Below, in pieces: positions 1 through 8,691 of a stretch of DNA of 64,000 nt. The notes under the pieces are model-generated. The model had not been told where the DNA came from, did no database searches, and saw only the letters and a list, made by a program, of their open reading frames with translations. The stretch is taken from assembly GCA_002293025.1 (NCBI GenBank), contig DBCL01000002.1:57672-121671 (forward strand), in the 5' to 3' direction. Source of the stretch: Actinobacteria bacterium UBA959 (lineage in GTDB: Bacteria; Actinomycetota; Actinomycetes; S36-B12; UBA5976). Numbering within the stretch: position 1 is the stretch's first letter; each line of letters begins with the position of its first letter. Both the position numbers and the translations under genes were made by a program.

Positions 1-660
1 TTGGGATGGTTCAAGATTGAGAAACTTAAGGAGTTAAATCTACCGCTTGAGGGATCGATGGCTACCTCCATTGTTTCTAGTTCGCTACTAAGTCGAATTG
101 CTGAAAAAAACAATATTGATTTTAACTTTACATTGACTGGCTTTAAGCACATCGGCCGGATTCCTAAACTAATCTATGGATATGAAGAAGCCTTGGGGTA
201 TGCCGTAGATCCACAAGTTGTTGGTGATAAAGATGGAATCACTGCCGCATTGTTAATGATTGAGTTGGTAGGTTGGCTTAAGAGAAAAGAGCTTTCGATT
301 GATCAAGTTTTAATCCAAATACAGTCTGAATTTGGGCCATGCGTAACAGACCACTTAACACTGAGGTTTGCTTCTGTTTTGGAAACGAAGTACAAGTTTG
401 AACAAGTGGTGGCGAACCCACCAACACAATTTGGATCGCTTAGAATCACTAGAACTGAAGACTTAAAGTATGGATTAGACGGATTGCCAGCCACAACTGG
501 TATTTATCTGCAATGGGCCGCCGGCAGAGTAATCATTCGGCCAAGCGGCACAGAACCTAAATTAAAGTGCTACATAGAGGTATCTGGTGAATCAACTCTT
601 GAGTCAGCCTTGGAGCAAGTGGCTGTCGTGAAGGGTGCCATGAGTGCACTTTTTGCTTGA
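1..660 (+). CDS. Phosphoglucomutase/phosphomannomutase, C-terminal part
   Basis: This is the 3' part of an alpha-D-phosphohexomutase gene that begins before the window; the TTG at position 1 is an internal codon rather than a real start. The enzyme moves phosphate between C1 and C6 of a hexose (or C1 and C5 of a pentose). The fragment of about 219 residues carries the sugar-binding loop EEALGY (about residue 62) and the C-terminal phosphate-binding loop RPSGTEPKLK (about residue 178), so it covers domains 3 and 4 of the fold. The catalytic serine domain is outside the window. Its stop overlaps the deoC start by 4 bases. Actinobacterial relatives of the PmmB type also sit beside deoxynucleoside genes, so it may serve pentose-1-phosphate conversion after phosphorolysis, which is inference. 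Substrate preference cannot be told from this part. Confidence 0.88.
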   Translation: MGWFKIEKLKELNLPLEGSMATSIVSSSLLSRIAEKNNIDFNFTLTGFKHIGRIPKLIYGYEEALGYAVDPQVVGDKDGITAALLMIELVGWLKRKELSIDQVLIQIQSEFGPCVTDHLTLRFASVLETKYKFEQVVANPPTQFGSLRITRTEDLKYGLDGLPATTGIYLQWAAGRVIIRPSGTEPKLKCYIEVSGESTLESALEQVAVVKGAMSALFA

Positions 661-1646
661 CCAGCCTCACGAGGTACCCTTTTTTAGTGAAATCCATCGG
701 TAGCACCCTTACTAGCCAATTGGCTGATGCCACTACTTCTGAATCATCCTTAAAAAACTTTCTTTTTGGCTTGTCTCCGGTAGACCAAGTTGGAGCTAAT
801 GCTCGTGCAGCGATGCTATCCACTCGATCAATCAAGACCACAGCAAAAGCAGCAGGAATTGATTTAGCCATCTCGATGATTGATTTAACCACCTTGGAAG
901 GCATGGACACTGCCAGCAAAGTTAGAACACTTTGTGCTAAAGGTCGGCATCCAGATATCAGTGATCGAACGATTCCAACAGTTGCCGCAATTTGTGTTTA
1001 TGGTGACATGGCCAAAATTGCTAAAGAAGCATTAGCTGGCTCTAACGTGAAAGTTGCTGCAGTTGCAACAGCATTTCCTTCAGGTAGGGCATCATTAAAA
1101 GTTAAAATTCTTGACACTCAAGAAGCTGTACAAAATGGTGCGGATGAAATAGACATGGTTATTGACCGCGGGGCCTTTTTGTCTGGGCAGTACGGGAAAG
1201 TTTTTGATGAAATTCAACAGATCAAGATTGCTTGTGGTGACGCTCATCTAAAAGTAATTCTTGAAACAGGTGAGTTAAAAACATATGACAACGTGAAGCG
1301 TGCTTCATGGCTGAGCATGTTGGCAGGGGCAGACTTCATCAAGACTTCTACTGGAAAAGTTCAACCAGCAGCAACCTTGCCCGTTACCTTAGTGATGCTT
1401 CAAACAATCAGAGATTTCGAAAAGATCACTAATCACAAGATAGGCATGAAACCAGCTGGTGGAATTAGAACCACTAAAGACGCGTTAAAGTATCTGGTAC
1501 TCGTGAAAGAGACGCTCTCAGATGAATGGTTAACCCCAGATCTATTCAGATTAGGCGCATCAAGTTTATTGAATGACTTACTGATGCAACGTAAAAAGCT
1601 TCAATCTGGCCACTACCATAGTCTTGACTATGTATCGATGGACTAA
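657..1646 (+). CDS. deoC: Deoxyribose-phosphate aldolase
   Basis: DeoC cleaves 2-deoxyribose-5-phosphate to acetaldehyde and glyceraldehyde-3-phosphate in the cytoplasm, the last step of deoxynucleoside breakdown. The Schiff-base lysine is K229 in FIKTSTGK and the second active-site lysine is K265 in GMKPAGGIR; acidic residues lie in EIDMVID (164-170). At 329 residues it is the long form, with an extra N-terminal region and an IDLTTLEG motif as in animal DERA, rather than the roughly 259-residue E. coli form. The start is uncertain: TTG at 657 overlaps the upstream stop as TTGA, while GTG at 687 is an alternative in the same frame. It is followed after 2 bases by an aldehyde dehydrogenase that can oxidise the acetaldehyde, so the three plus-strand genes look like one operon. 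Confidence 0.95.
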   Translation: MTSLTRYPFLVKSIGSTLTSQLADATTSESSLKNFLFGLSPVDQVGANARAAMLSTRSIKTTAKAAGIDLAISMIDLTTLEGMDTASKVRTLCAKGRHPDISDRTIPTVAAICVYGDMAKIAKEALAGSNVKVAAVATAFPSGRASLKVKILDTQEAVQNGADEIDMVIDRGAFLSGQYGKVFDEIQQIKIACGDAHLKVILETGELKTYDNVKRASWLSMLAGADFIKTSTGKVQPAATLPVTLVMLQTIRDFEKITNHKIGMKPAGGIRTTKDALKYLVLVKETLSDEWLTPDLFRLGASSLLNDLLMQRKKLQSGHYHSLDYVSMD

Positions 1647-1648
1647 AG

Positions 1649-3094
1649 ATGACATTTGAGTATGCCCCAGCACCTGAGTCGCGTTCGATTGTTTCTATAA
1701 ATCCTAAAAACAAGCTATTTATTGGTGGGGAGTTCATAGATGCTAAATCAGGTGAGTACTTTCAGACCACAAATCCGGCAACCGAAGAAGTGTTAGCCGA
1801 GATATCACTTGCCTCTGCTAAAGATGTTGATGCAGCAGTTGTTGCTGCGCGAAAAGCCTTCAAATCTTGGTCTAAACTAAGTGGTAGTCAGCGAGCTAAA
1901 TACATTTATCGAATTGCTCGAATAATTCAAGAGCGCTCTCGGGAACTTGCAGTTTTGGAGACTTTAGACAACGGCAAACCAATTCGTGAATCACGTGATG
2001 TAGATGTTCCACTTGTAGCCGCTCATTTCTTTCACTATGCCGGCTGGGCAGACAAGCTTGAATATGCTGGTGTTGGTCCGAATCCAAGACCTCTTGGTGT
2101 TGTTGGTCAGGTAATTCCTTGGAATTTTCCATTATTGATGTTGGCTTGGAAGATTGCACCAGCTTTAGCTGCTGGAAACACAGTCGTATTAAAACCTGCA
2201 GAAACTACTTCGCTTTCAGCACTTCTGTTTGCTGAGATTTGCCAACAAGCTCAATTGCCAGCAGGTGTTGTAAACATTGTTACAGGAGCAGGTGAGACTG
2301 GAAAAGCACTAGTTAATCACCCAGATATCAATAAAGTGGCGTTCACTGGATCGACTGAAGTTGGACGCCAAATAGCCAAAGCAGTTGCCGGTACCAACAA
2401 GAAACTAACCCTTGAGCTTGGTGGCAAGGCAGCCAATATTGTTTTTGAAGACGCCCCACTCGACCAAACAGTAGAAGGAATTGTTGACGGTATTTTCTTT
2501 AATCAGGGTCATGTTTGTTGCGCTGGGTCTAGGTTGCTTGTCCAAGAATCTATCCACGATGACCTGATGTCACTGCTTTATCCAAGATTAGAGTTGTTAA
2601 GAGTTGGTGACCCAATGGATAAAAATACTGATGTGGGTGCGATCAATTCTGCCGAGCAACTTAAAAAGATTCATGAGCTGGCAAACTCCGGTGATGAGCA
2701 AGGTGCTGTTAGATGGACATCATCTTGTCCACTTCCTGGTACTGGTTTCTGGTTTGCACCAACAGTTTTCACAAATGTTTCACAGTCACATCGAATTGCA
2801 ACTGAAGAAATATTTGGCCCAGTCTTGAGCGTGCTTACATTCCGCACTCCTGATGAAGCTATTGATAAAGCAAACAACACTCCCTATGGACTAAGTGCTG
2901 GAATATGGAGCGATAAAGGTAGCCGGATTTTGGAAGTAGCAGCCAAATTACGAGCTGGAGTTATTTGGGCCAACACTTTCAATAAATTTGATCCAACTAG
3001 CCCGTTTGGTGGCTACAAAGAATCTGGGTATGGGCGTGAAGGTGGACGCCAAGGATTGGAAGCCTATCTAGAAGCAGGTGTTGCGCATGAATGA
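1649..3094 (+). CDS. Aldehyde dehydrogenase, NAD(P)+-dependent
   Basis: This is a full-length (481 residues) member of the ALDH superfamily. The general base is E256 in LELGGK, the catalytic nucleophile is C290 in NQGHVCCAG, the coenzyme-binding signature FTGSTEVG is at 232-239, and PWNFP at 157-161 is the usual oxyanion/Asn region. By position it most likely oxidises the acetaldehyde released by DeoC to acetate; that substrate is inferred from context, since the family is broad. The gene starts with ATG 2 bases after deoC and its 3' end overlaps the next gene by 8 bases, which supports translational coupling within a catabolic operon. Confidence 0.93.
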   Translation: MTFEYAPAPESRSIVSINPKNKLFIGGEFIDAKSGEYFQTTNPATEEVLAEISLASAKDVDAAVVAARKAFKSWSKLSGSQRAKYIYRIARIIQERSRELAVLETLDNGKPIRESRDVDVPLVAAHFFHYAGWADKLEYAGVGPNPRPLGVVGQVIPWNFPLLMLAWKIAPALAAGNTVVLKPAETTSLSALLFAEICQQAQLPAGVVNIVTGAGETGKALVNHPDINKVAFTGSTEVGRQIAKAVAGTNKKLTLELGGKAANIVFEDAPLDQTVEGIVDGIFFNQGHVCCAGSRLLVQESIHDDLMSLLYPRLELLRVGDPMDKNTDVGAINSAEQLKKIHELANSGDEQGAVRWTSSCPLPGTGFWFAPTVFTNVSQSHRIATEEIFGPVLSVLTFRTPDEAIDKANNTPYGLSAGIWSDKGSRILEVAAKLRAGVIWANTFNKFDPTSPFGGYKESGYGREGGRQGLEAYLEAGVAHE

Positions 3095-3923
3095 TTCACT
3101 AGATGTTAAACGAACTGCTAAGTTGTATATCAATGGCGCATTTCCAAGGTCAGAATCTGGTCGTACTTTTGTCGTCAATGACCAAAACAACAAATTCTTA
3201 GCTAACGTCTCCAAGGCTTCACGAAAAGATGCCCGAGATGCAGTAGTCGCTGCACGGTCTGCATTCAATAAATGGAGTGATGCTTCCGCCTATAACCGAG
3301 GCCAGGTTATTTATCGCATCGCAGAAATATTACAAGGGCGTTCACCTCAATTCATAGCAGAACTTGAATCCGCTGGAGTTAAGAAGGCTGCTCCCCATGT
3401 TCTTGAGGCTATCGACAAAATTGTTTGGTATGCCGGATTTAGTGACAAGATATCTATGGTTGTAGGTTCGGCAAATCCTGTCGCTGGTAAATTCTTTAAC
3501 TTTTCAATTCCAGAGCCAACTGGCGTGGTTGCAGTTTGTGTTTCAAACGAGCCATCTCTCGTTAACCTGGTGAGTCAAATCTCAGCAGCCATTGTCTCTG
3601 GAAATACTGTGGTTGTTGTTGTTCCAGAAAACTCATCTTTAATTGCAGTCTCACTAGCTGAAGTGCTCGCTACTTCAGATGTACCAGCAGGTGTAGTCAA
3701 TATTCTTACAGGGGATTCAGCAGAACTGGCCCCTTGGCTAGCCAGTCATCTAGATGTAAATGCAATGGATTTATCTGGAATTTCTGACAAGAACCTAAAA
3801 ACTGAATTAGAGGCCTCTGCAGCAACCAATCTTAAGCGTATTTTGCGAACATTCCCAGATGGTTTAAGTGCCATCAAAACCTATGTTGAGATCAAGACTG
3901 TGTGGCACCCGCAAGGCTTCTAG
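3087..3923 (+). CDS. Half-length aldehyde dehydrogenase paralogue without catalytic residues
   Basis: The 278-residue product aligns by eye with the N-terminal NAD-binding half of the dehydrogenase just upstream (for example [30 protein letters not shown]). It stops before the catalytic domain: the LELGG glutamate and the GHVCC cysteine have no equivalents, and FTGSTEVG is replaced by [10 protein letters not shown]. It ends in a distinct tail around [13 protein letters not shown]. The start chosen is ATG at 3087; a GTG at 3078 is in frame but lies deeper in the preceding gene. No ALDH-like reading continues after the stop, where antisense of adenosine deaminase begins, so it is not a simple frameshift. 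It could be a structural partner or regulator of the active enzyme, or a retained relic; function unknown. Confidence 0.8.
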   Translation: MNDSLDVKRTAKLYINGAFPRSESGRTFVVNDQNNKFLANVSKASRKDARDAVVAARSAFNKWSDASAYNRGQVIYRIAEILQGRSPQFIAELESAGVKKAAPHVLEAIDKIVWYAGFSDKISMVVGSANPVAGKFFNFSIPEPTGVVAVCVSNEPSLVNLVSQISAAIVSGNTVVVVVPENSSLIAVSLAEVLATSDVPAGVVNILTGDSAELAPWLASHLDVNAMDLSGISDKNLKTELEASAATNLKRILRTFPDGLSAIKTYVEIKTVWHPQGF

Positions 3924-5008
3924 TTAAATTCTGAGATAGCTTTTGCATATCCTGGTTTAACAACATTATTGATAATGTCTAAACGCTGATCAAAAGGGAT
4001 AAAGGCGCTCTTCATTGCATTTATGGTTAGCCAACGTAGGTTTTCGATTGTGAAGCCAGCTTCGGTGTGCAGTAAGTACATCTCAGTTGACATCGAAGTT
4101 TGAGACATCAACCTGTTATCAGTATTAACTGTTGCTCGAAACCCTAATTTAGTCAGCGTTGTGATCGGGTGCTCGGCAATATTCTTTGCAGCACCGGTGT
4201 GCACGTTAGAAACTGGACAAAGCTCAAGTGGGACTCGGCGATCTCTTACATAATGTGCTAACTCACCTAACTCAAAAGATCCATCAGCATTTTTTGTGAT
4301 GTCATCAATAATTCGAACACCATGTCCAAGGCGATCTGCACCACAAACTTGTACGGCTTCCCAAATCGATGGAAGACCAAATGCTTCCCCAGCATGAATT
4401 GTCATATGAAAATTAGCCCGATGGATTAGATCAAACGCGTCTAAATGTCGTGATGGTGGAAATCCAGCTTCTTTACCAGCAATATCAAAACCAACTACGC
4501 CACGTTCACGCCAACGTATTGACAACTCTGCAATCTCAGAAGAGCGAGCTGCGGTTCGCATGGCGGTTAACAAAGTTCGCATCACTATTTTTTTCCCTTG
4601 CGCGGCCATTTCTTTCTCACCACGTGCAAATCCCGCTACAACTGCCTCAACAATTTCATCTAGCGACAATCCCTTACTCTGATGAAGTTCTGGTGCGAAC
4701 CGAATCTCGGCGTACACCACACCATCGTTTGCTAAGTCTTCAGCACACTCAAACGCAACACGTTCGATGGCAGCAGCGGTCTGCATAACAGCGACTGTGT
4801 GAACAAATGTTTCTAGGTAACTTTCTAAGGAACCTGAATCTGAGGCTTCTTTGAACCATCTTGCCAAATTCTGGGAACCAGATGCCGGCAGACCCGCATA
4901 TCCCAATTCATCAGCTAACTGGGCAACGGTTGCTGGGCGTAGTCCCCCGTCTAGGTGGTCATGTAGCAATGCTTTAGGGAGGGAGCGGATCTGTTCTATG
5001 TTAAGCAT
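3920..5008 (-). CDS. add: Adenosine deaminase
   Basis: Add hydrolyses adenosine and deoxyadenosine to inosine and deoxyinosine plus ammonia. The 362-residue protein has the N-terminal zinc-binding HDHLDGG (H16, H18), then [12 protein letters not shown] and NTDN, the standard metal and catalytic motifs of the family; the length is normal. The start is the ATG at 5008, giving MLNIEQ ahead of the conserved [11 protein letters not shown]. It converges with the ALDH paralogue: the two stop codons share the palindrome CTAG, so the genes overlap by 4 bases with no space for a terminator. It is divergent from the purine permease, which fits joint use in purine nucleoside salvage. Confidence 0.96.
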   Translation of the reverse strand: MLNIEQIRSLPKALLHDHLDGGLRPATVAQLADELGYAGLPASGSQNLARWFKEASDSGSLESYLETFVHTVAVMQTAAAIERVAFECAEDLANDGVVYAEIRFAPELHQSKGLSLDEIVEAVVAGFARGEKEMAAQGKKIVMRTLLTAMRTAARSSEIAELSIRWRERGVVGFDIAGKEAGFPPSRHLDAFDLIHRANFHMTIHAGEAFGLPSIWEAVQVCGADRLGHGVRIIDDITKNADGSFELGELAHYVRDRRVPLELCPVSNVHTGAAKNIAEHPITTLTKLGFRATVNTDNRLMSQTSMSTEMYLLHTEAGFTIENLRWLTINAMKSAFIPFDQRLDIINNVVKPGYAKAISEFN

Positions 5009-5157
5009 TTGAGCCTCTTCTGCCGTTAAGTAACAGGATGTTAACGCCCAAGAGCCTGTTCAACCTGCGAGTATGCCCCTTTTAGATCTAGGCTCCACCA
5101 AAACCGTCCTTCCCTGGCCTTCCCGGTTTCCACACTTCAACAGTCCCAGGAGGACAT
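5009..5157. promoter_or_regulatory. Divergent intergenic region between add and purine permease
   Basis: This 149-base gap must hold the start signals for both genes. A 6-base inverted repeat (AACAGG at 5032-5037, CCTGTT at 5055-5060) could be an operator, but arms this short occur by chance. A strong AGGAGG at 5148-5153 serves the permease. I see no convincing -35/-10 pair and no recognisable purine riboswitch core. Confidence 0.3.
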
Positions 5158-6594
5158 GTGCTGGATAAAATGTTCAAAATAAAAGAGCGTGGTAGCTCAG
5201 TTGCAACTGAGGTGCGCGGTGGATTGGTCACATTCTTGACCATGGCCTACATCATCGTGCTAAATCCACTGATTCTTGGTTTCACGCCAGATATAAATGG
5301 AAAGTTCTTAGCTGGAGGTGATGCTCCAAATTTAGCAATGATCGCAGCTGCAACTGCTTTGGTCGCTGGCATTCTTACTATTTTGATGGGCACCGCCACC
5401 AATTTTCCGCTAGCGCTAGCTACGGGTCTTGGAATTAACTCATTTGTCGCTCGAATTGCCGCCGACTACATGACCTGGGCAGAAGTTATGGGACTTGTAG
5501 TTCTCGAGGGTTTGATCATCACTGTGTTAGTACTAACCGGTTTTAGAGTTGCAGTGTTTAAAGCTGTTCCTGCTCAACTAAAGATTGCAATCTCAGTTGG
5601 TATTGGATTGTTTATTGCACTCATTGGTTTAGTTGATGCCGGTTTTGTGCGACGCACCGCTGCTGGGCCAGTTCCAGTCGAGTTGGGATCAGGTGGCACT
5701 TTAGATGGGTGGCCAGTATTGGTATTCGTAACTGGAGTGTTAGTTATGACAATTCTGTATGCACGCAAAGTTAAAGGTGCGATCCTTATTGGAGTTCTAG
5801 GTGCCACTGCTATTGCAGTTGCTCTAGAAGAGTCACTCAAAATTGGACCATCCTTTATTTCAGCAGATGAATTCAACCCAAAGGGTTGGGGTCTTAATGT
5901 GCCTTCAATCCCAGATTCCTTTGTTGCAACCCCAGACTTTGGCTTGTTAGGCCAATTTGATTTATTGGGTGGATTCGCAACAGCAGGTATCATTACAGCA
6001 GCTTTATTTGTGTTCACACTGTTGATCACTGACTTCTTTGACACCATGGGAACAATGACTGCAATTAGTGCAGAAGCTGGCCTGTCTGATAAAGATGGGA
6101 ATGTGCCAAACGCAGACCGAATCTTGCTCGTCGATTCGCTCGCTGCTATGGCTGGAGGTGCGGGTGGAATTTCATCTAACACTTCTTACATTGAATCTGC
6201 ATCGGGTGTTGGCGAAGGAGCTAAAACAGGTTTAGCTTCGGTTGTAACAGGAATTGCATTCCTGTTTGCCACATTCTTGTCGCCACTGGTGAATTTAGTT
6301 CCTTACGAGGCAGCGACACCAGCGCTGATAGTAGTTGGATTCTTGATGATGACTCAGATTAAAGGAATTGACTGGAGTGATATCACCATCGCACTACCAG
6401 CATTCTTGATCATTATCTTGATGCCATTCACCTACTCAATCGCTACTGGAATTGGTGCTGGATTTGTAACTTATGTGGCTCTTAAGGCCTTCACTGGTAA
6501 AGCAAGCAAAGTCCACCCAATGATGTGGATCTCTGCTACCGCTTTCTTAATCTACTTCGCTACCGCTCCAATCAAGGAGCTATTCGGAGTTTAA
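5158..6594 (+). CDS. Purine permease, NCS2 family (AzgA/GhxP-like)
   Basis: This is a polytopic inner-membrane protein of 478 residues with about 12-14 hydrophobic segments. The N-terminal region (EVRGGLVTFLTMAYIIVLNP) and the FFDTMGTMTAIS and SNTSYIESASGV motifs are typical of the AzgA branch of nucleobase:cation symporters, which take up adenine, guanine and hypoxanthine. The likely start is GTG at 5158, 4 bases after AGGAGG (5148-5153); ATG at 5170 is a possible but distant alternative. The ATG at 5156 is out of frame. It faces away from adenosine deaminase, consistent with purine salvage. A perfect hairpin terminator follows at 6600. Confidence 0.9.
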   Translation: MLDKMFKIKERGSSVATEVRGGLVTFLTMAYIIVLNPLILGFTPDINGKFLAGGDAPNLAMIAAATALVAGILTILMGTATNFPLALATGLGINSFVARIAADYMTWAEVMGLVVLEGLIITVLVLTGFRVAVFKAVPAQLKIAISVGIGLFIALIGLVDAGFVRRTAAGPVPVELGSGGTLDGWPVLVFVTGVLVMTILYARKVKGAILIGVLGATAIAVALEESLKIGPSFISADEFNPKGWGLNVPSIPDSFVATPDFGLLGQFDLLGGFATAGIITAALFVFTLLITDFFDTMGTMTAISAEAGLSDKDGNVPNADRILLVDSLAAMAGGAGGISSNTSYIESASGVGEGAKTGLASVVTGIAFLFATFLSPLVNLVPYEAATPALIVVGFLMMTQIKGIDWSDITIALPAFLIIILMPFTYSIATGIGAGFVTYVALKAFTGKASKVHPMMWISATAFLIYFATAPIKELFGV

Positions 6595-6599
6595 CTAGA

Positions 6600-6643
6600 G
6601 AACAAAAAAAGAGGCAAGCCTTGGCTTGCCTCTTTTTTTGTTC
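6600..6643. terminator. Bidirectional rho-independent terminator
   Basis: The region is a perfect 21-base inverted repeat (arms 6600-6620 and 6623-6643) with a GC-rich core and runs of A on the left and T on the right, so it makes a hairpin plus U-tract on both strands. It lies between the converging permease and the cupin/deoA operon and should end both transcripts. Confidence 0.93.
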
Positions 6644-6646
6644 AAA

Positions 6647-7000
6647 TCAATCTTCTCGATTCACACTACTTGGGGTAAACGCAGGAACACAAACTGCAAC
6701 ATACTCAGTCTCCAGCTCCAATGTGGAATAACGAATTCGCTCTCCAGCTTTTGTCAAAATTGCTTCACCGGCATTAACAATCGTTGCTCCAGAAGAATGT
6801 TCGACTTGAACTTTACCTCGAATCACCAGGGTAACTTCATCAAATTCTGGAGTTTGAAAGGGTTCAGTCCAATTAGGTGGTGCGACCATCTTGGCCACCG
6901 ATACTCCATCAGTATCAGTTATAACCTTTCCAACATATTCTAATATTTCTTTGCCACCTGGAACTTCGATCTTTGCTGGTTGACTAATTAATTGTGGCAC
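6647..7000 (-). CDS. Small cupin-fold protein
   Basis: This 117-residue single-domain protein has the two cupin-like motifs as short beta segments: PFQTPEFDEVTLVIRGKVQV (about 47-66) and the second around NAGEAILTKAGERIRY. The usual metal histidines of motif 1 are absent, although acidic residues remain, so metal binding is doubtful. It resembles EutQ-like cupins in outline. Its ATG abuts the deoA stop with no gap, making it the last gene of the nucleoside uptake operon. A role in pentose-phosphate or nucleoside handling is likely from position only; the function is not known. Confidence 0.75.
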   Translation of the reverse strand: MPQLISQPAKIEVPGGKEILEYVGKVITDTDGVSVAKMVAPPNWTEPFQTPEFDEVTLVIRGKVQVEHSSGATIVNAGEAILTKAGERIRYSTLELETEYVAVCVPAFTPSSVNRED

Positions 7001-8290
7001 TTACGCTCCTATTCGATCCAGTATTAACTGGTATTTTTCTACACTTGGTGATTTAGAGATTGTAGTTGCATTTCTAAGTGCAACTATTGCCTGATCTATT
7101 CGGCTCTCTTCGTCTGTGTGCAGGGTAAAGAGTGTCTCACCTTTGCTAACTTGCATATCAAGAGTATGTGACCAAGTCACACCAGCTGCTGAACTCACCT
7201 GGTCTTCTTTGCGAGTTCGGCCTGCACCCAAAACCCATGCTGCGTTTCCAATGCTTAAGGCATCTAACTTGGTTAAGTATCCAGAAGTCTGAGCAACTAC
7301 CTGGTGTTGATATTTAGCTCTAGGAAGTGGTGCGTTCGAGTTGCCACCTTGGGCAGTAATTAGAGCATGCCAAACATCTAATGCGGAGCCATCTGCCAAA
7401 GCTGTAGCTGGATCTTTTGTCTTAACACCAGCGAGATCAAGCATTTCATTGGCCAACGCCAAAGTTAGCTCAACAACATCTTTAGGACCTCCACCAGAAA
7501 GTACTTCAACAGCTTGAGCTACTTCTAGTGCATTGCCCGCGGCAAAACCGAGAGGTGAATCCATATTTGTTAGAAGCGCTCTAGTTTTAACACCTGCATT
7601 CACCCCAATTTCAACCATGGTTTCAGCTAAAAGCCGTGCTTGATCCATGGATTTCATAAAGGCTCCCGAACCAACCTTTACATCTAGAACCAAAGCGGAG
7701 GTTCCTTCAGCAATCTTCTTGCTCATAATTGAAGAAGCAATCAATGGAATGGCCGGTACAGTTCCAGTAACATCTCTGAGCGCATATAACTTCTTATCAG
7801 CTGGCGCTAAACCCGGTCCAGCCGCACAAATTACTGCTCCCACTTTAATTATTACATCAAGCATTTGTTGATTTGATAAATTAGCTTGCCAGCCAGGGAT
7901 TGATTCCAATTTATCAAGGGTTCCCCCGGTGTGCCCCAGTCCTCTTCCTGAAAGTTGTGGAACCGCAGCACCGCATGCAGCGACTAAAGGAGCTAATGGC
8001 AATGTAATCATGTCGCCTACGCCACCTGTTGAATGTTTATCAACTGTTGGTCTGGTTAGTGCCGAAAAATCGAGTCGCTCACCAGATTTGATCATGGCAT
8101 CCGTCCAGCGACTGATCTCGGTATTTTGCATGCCGTTGAGCAAGATAGCCATAGCCATTGCAGACATTTGCTCATCGGCAACTATGCCTCGAACATAAGC
8201 ATCAATCATCCAATCGATCTGTGAATCCGAGAGGACACCTCGGTCACGCTTAATGGAGATTAACTCAACGGCCGAAAACGGCTCAGTCAT
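7001..8290 (-). CDS. deoA: Thymidine phosphorylase
   Basis: DeoA phosphorolyses thymidine and deoxyuridine to the free base and deoxyribose-1-phosphate. The 429-residue protein has the conserved phosphate/nucleoside-binding stretch KHSTGGVGD and the GRGLGHTGGTLDKLE signature, and its length is typical of bacterial pyrimidine nucleoside phosphorylases. It overlaps cdd by 4 bases (ATGA) and is followed directly by the cupin gene. With cdd it forms a pyrimidine route: cytidines are deaminated and then cleaved; the sugar phosphate feeds DeoC after mutase action. Confidence 0.96.
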   Translation of the reverse strand: MTEPFSAVELISIKRDRGVLSDSQIDWMIDAYVRGIVADEQMSAMAMAILLNGMQNTEISRWTDAMIKSGERLDFSALTRPTVDKHSTGGVGDMITLPLAPLVAACGAAVPQLSGRGLGHTGGTLDKLESIPGWQANLSNQQMLDVIIKVGAVICAAGPGLAPADKKLYALRDVTGTVPAIPLIASSIMSKKIAEGTSALVLDVKVGSGAFMKSMDQARLLAETMVEIGVNAGVKTRALLTNMDSPLGFAAGNALEVAQAVEVLSGGGPKDVVELTLALANEMLDLAGVKTKDPATALADGSALDVWHALITAQGGNSNAPLPRAKYQHQVVAQTSGYLTKLDALSIGNAAWVLGAGRTRKEDQVSSAAGVTWSHTLDMQVSKGETLFTLHTDEESRIDQAIVALRNATTISKSPSVEKYQLILDRIGA

Positions 8291-8691
8291 GAATCCACGC
8301 TTCTGGTGTCAAGATCAGTTGGGCCAAATGCGTCGGGAAGTAAGGTGGCAAATGAGATTGGTCCACTTGCAGTCATGATTTGCAATGTGTTCCCACCAAA
8401 CTCCCAGAGCAGTTGACGGCACCGCCCACATGGAGCTACTGGTTGACCATCACTTGCAACAACTACAAGCGCTGCCAGCGTGCCACCACCTTTAGTAGCT
8501 AAATCGCTAACCAACCCACACTCAGCACAAAGCCCCAAACCATAAGATGCATTTTCAACGTTACAACCAGTTATCAATTTACCGTCAGTTGTGAATGCTG
8601 CTGCTCCTACTGGGAAATTTGAATATGGGCAATATGCTTTTTGCATTGCAGCCCGTGCTTCAACCCATAGACGATCCCAGTCGATACTCAT
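8287..8691 (-). CDS. cdd: Cytidine deaminase
   Basis: Cdd converts cytidine and deoxycytidine to uridine and deoxyuridine. The 134-residue product is the small tetrameric type: the zinc site is formed by the CAE motif (LCAECG) and PCGRC, with the substrate-binding NVENASYG just before. Its ATG shares a base with the stop of the upstream permease and its stop overlaps deoA, so it is translationally coupled to both. Sitting between transporter and phosphorylase genes, it processes imported pyrimidine nucleosides. Confidence 0.96.
   Translation of the reverse strand: MSIDWDRLWVEARAAMQKAYCPYSNFPVGAAAFTTDGKLITGCNVENASYGLGLCAECGLVSDLATKGGGTLAALVVVASDGQPVAPCGRCRQLLWEFGGNTLQIMTASGPISFATLLPDAFGPTDLDTRSVDS

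Noticed and set aside
3924..4800. Frameshifted catalytic half of the second ALDH after its stop
   Set aside because: No ALDH motifs (GGK, GQxC) were found there in any plus-strand frame; the region is adenosine deaminase on the other strand.
5009..5157. Purine riboswitch upstream of the permease
   Set aside because: The conserved three-way-junction core was not recognisable; the region is better described as plain divergent promoter space.
5574..6182. 202-codon minus-strand frame inside the purine permease
   Set aside because: Antisense shadow of a well-supported membrane protein gene, with Pro/Ser/Thr-rich low-complexity translation.
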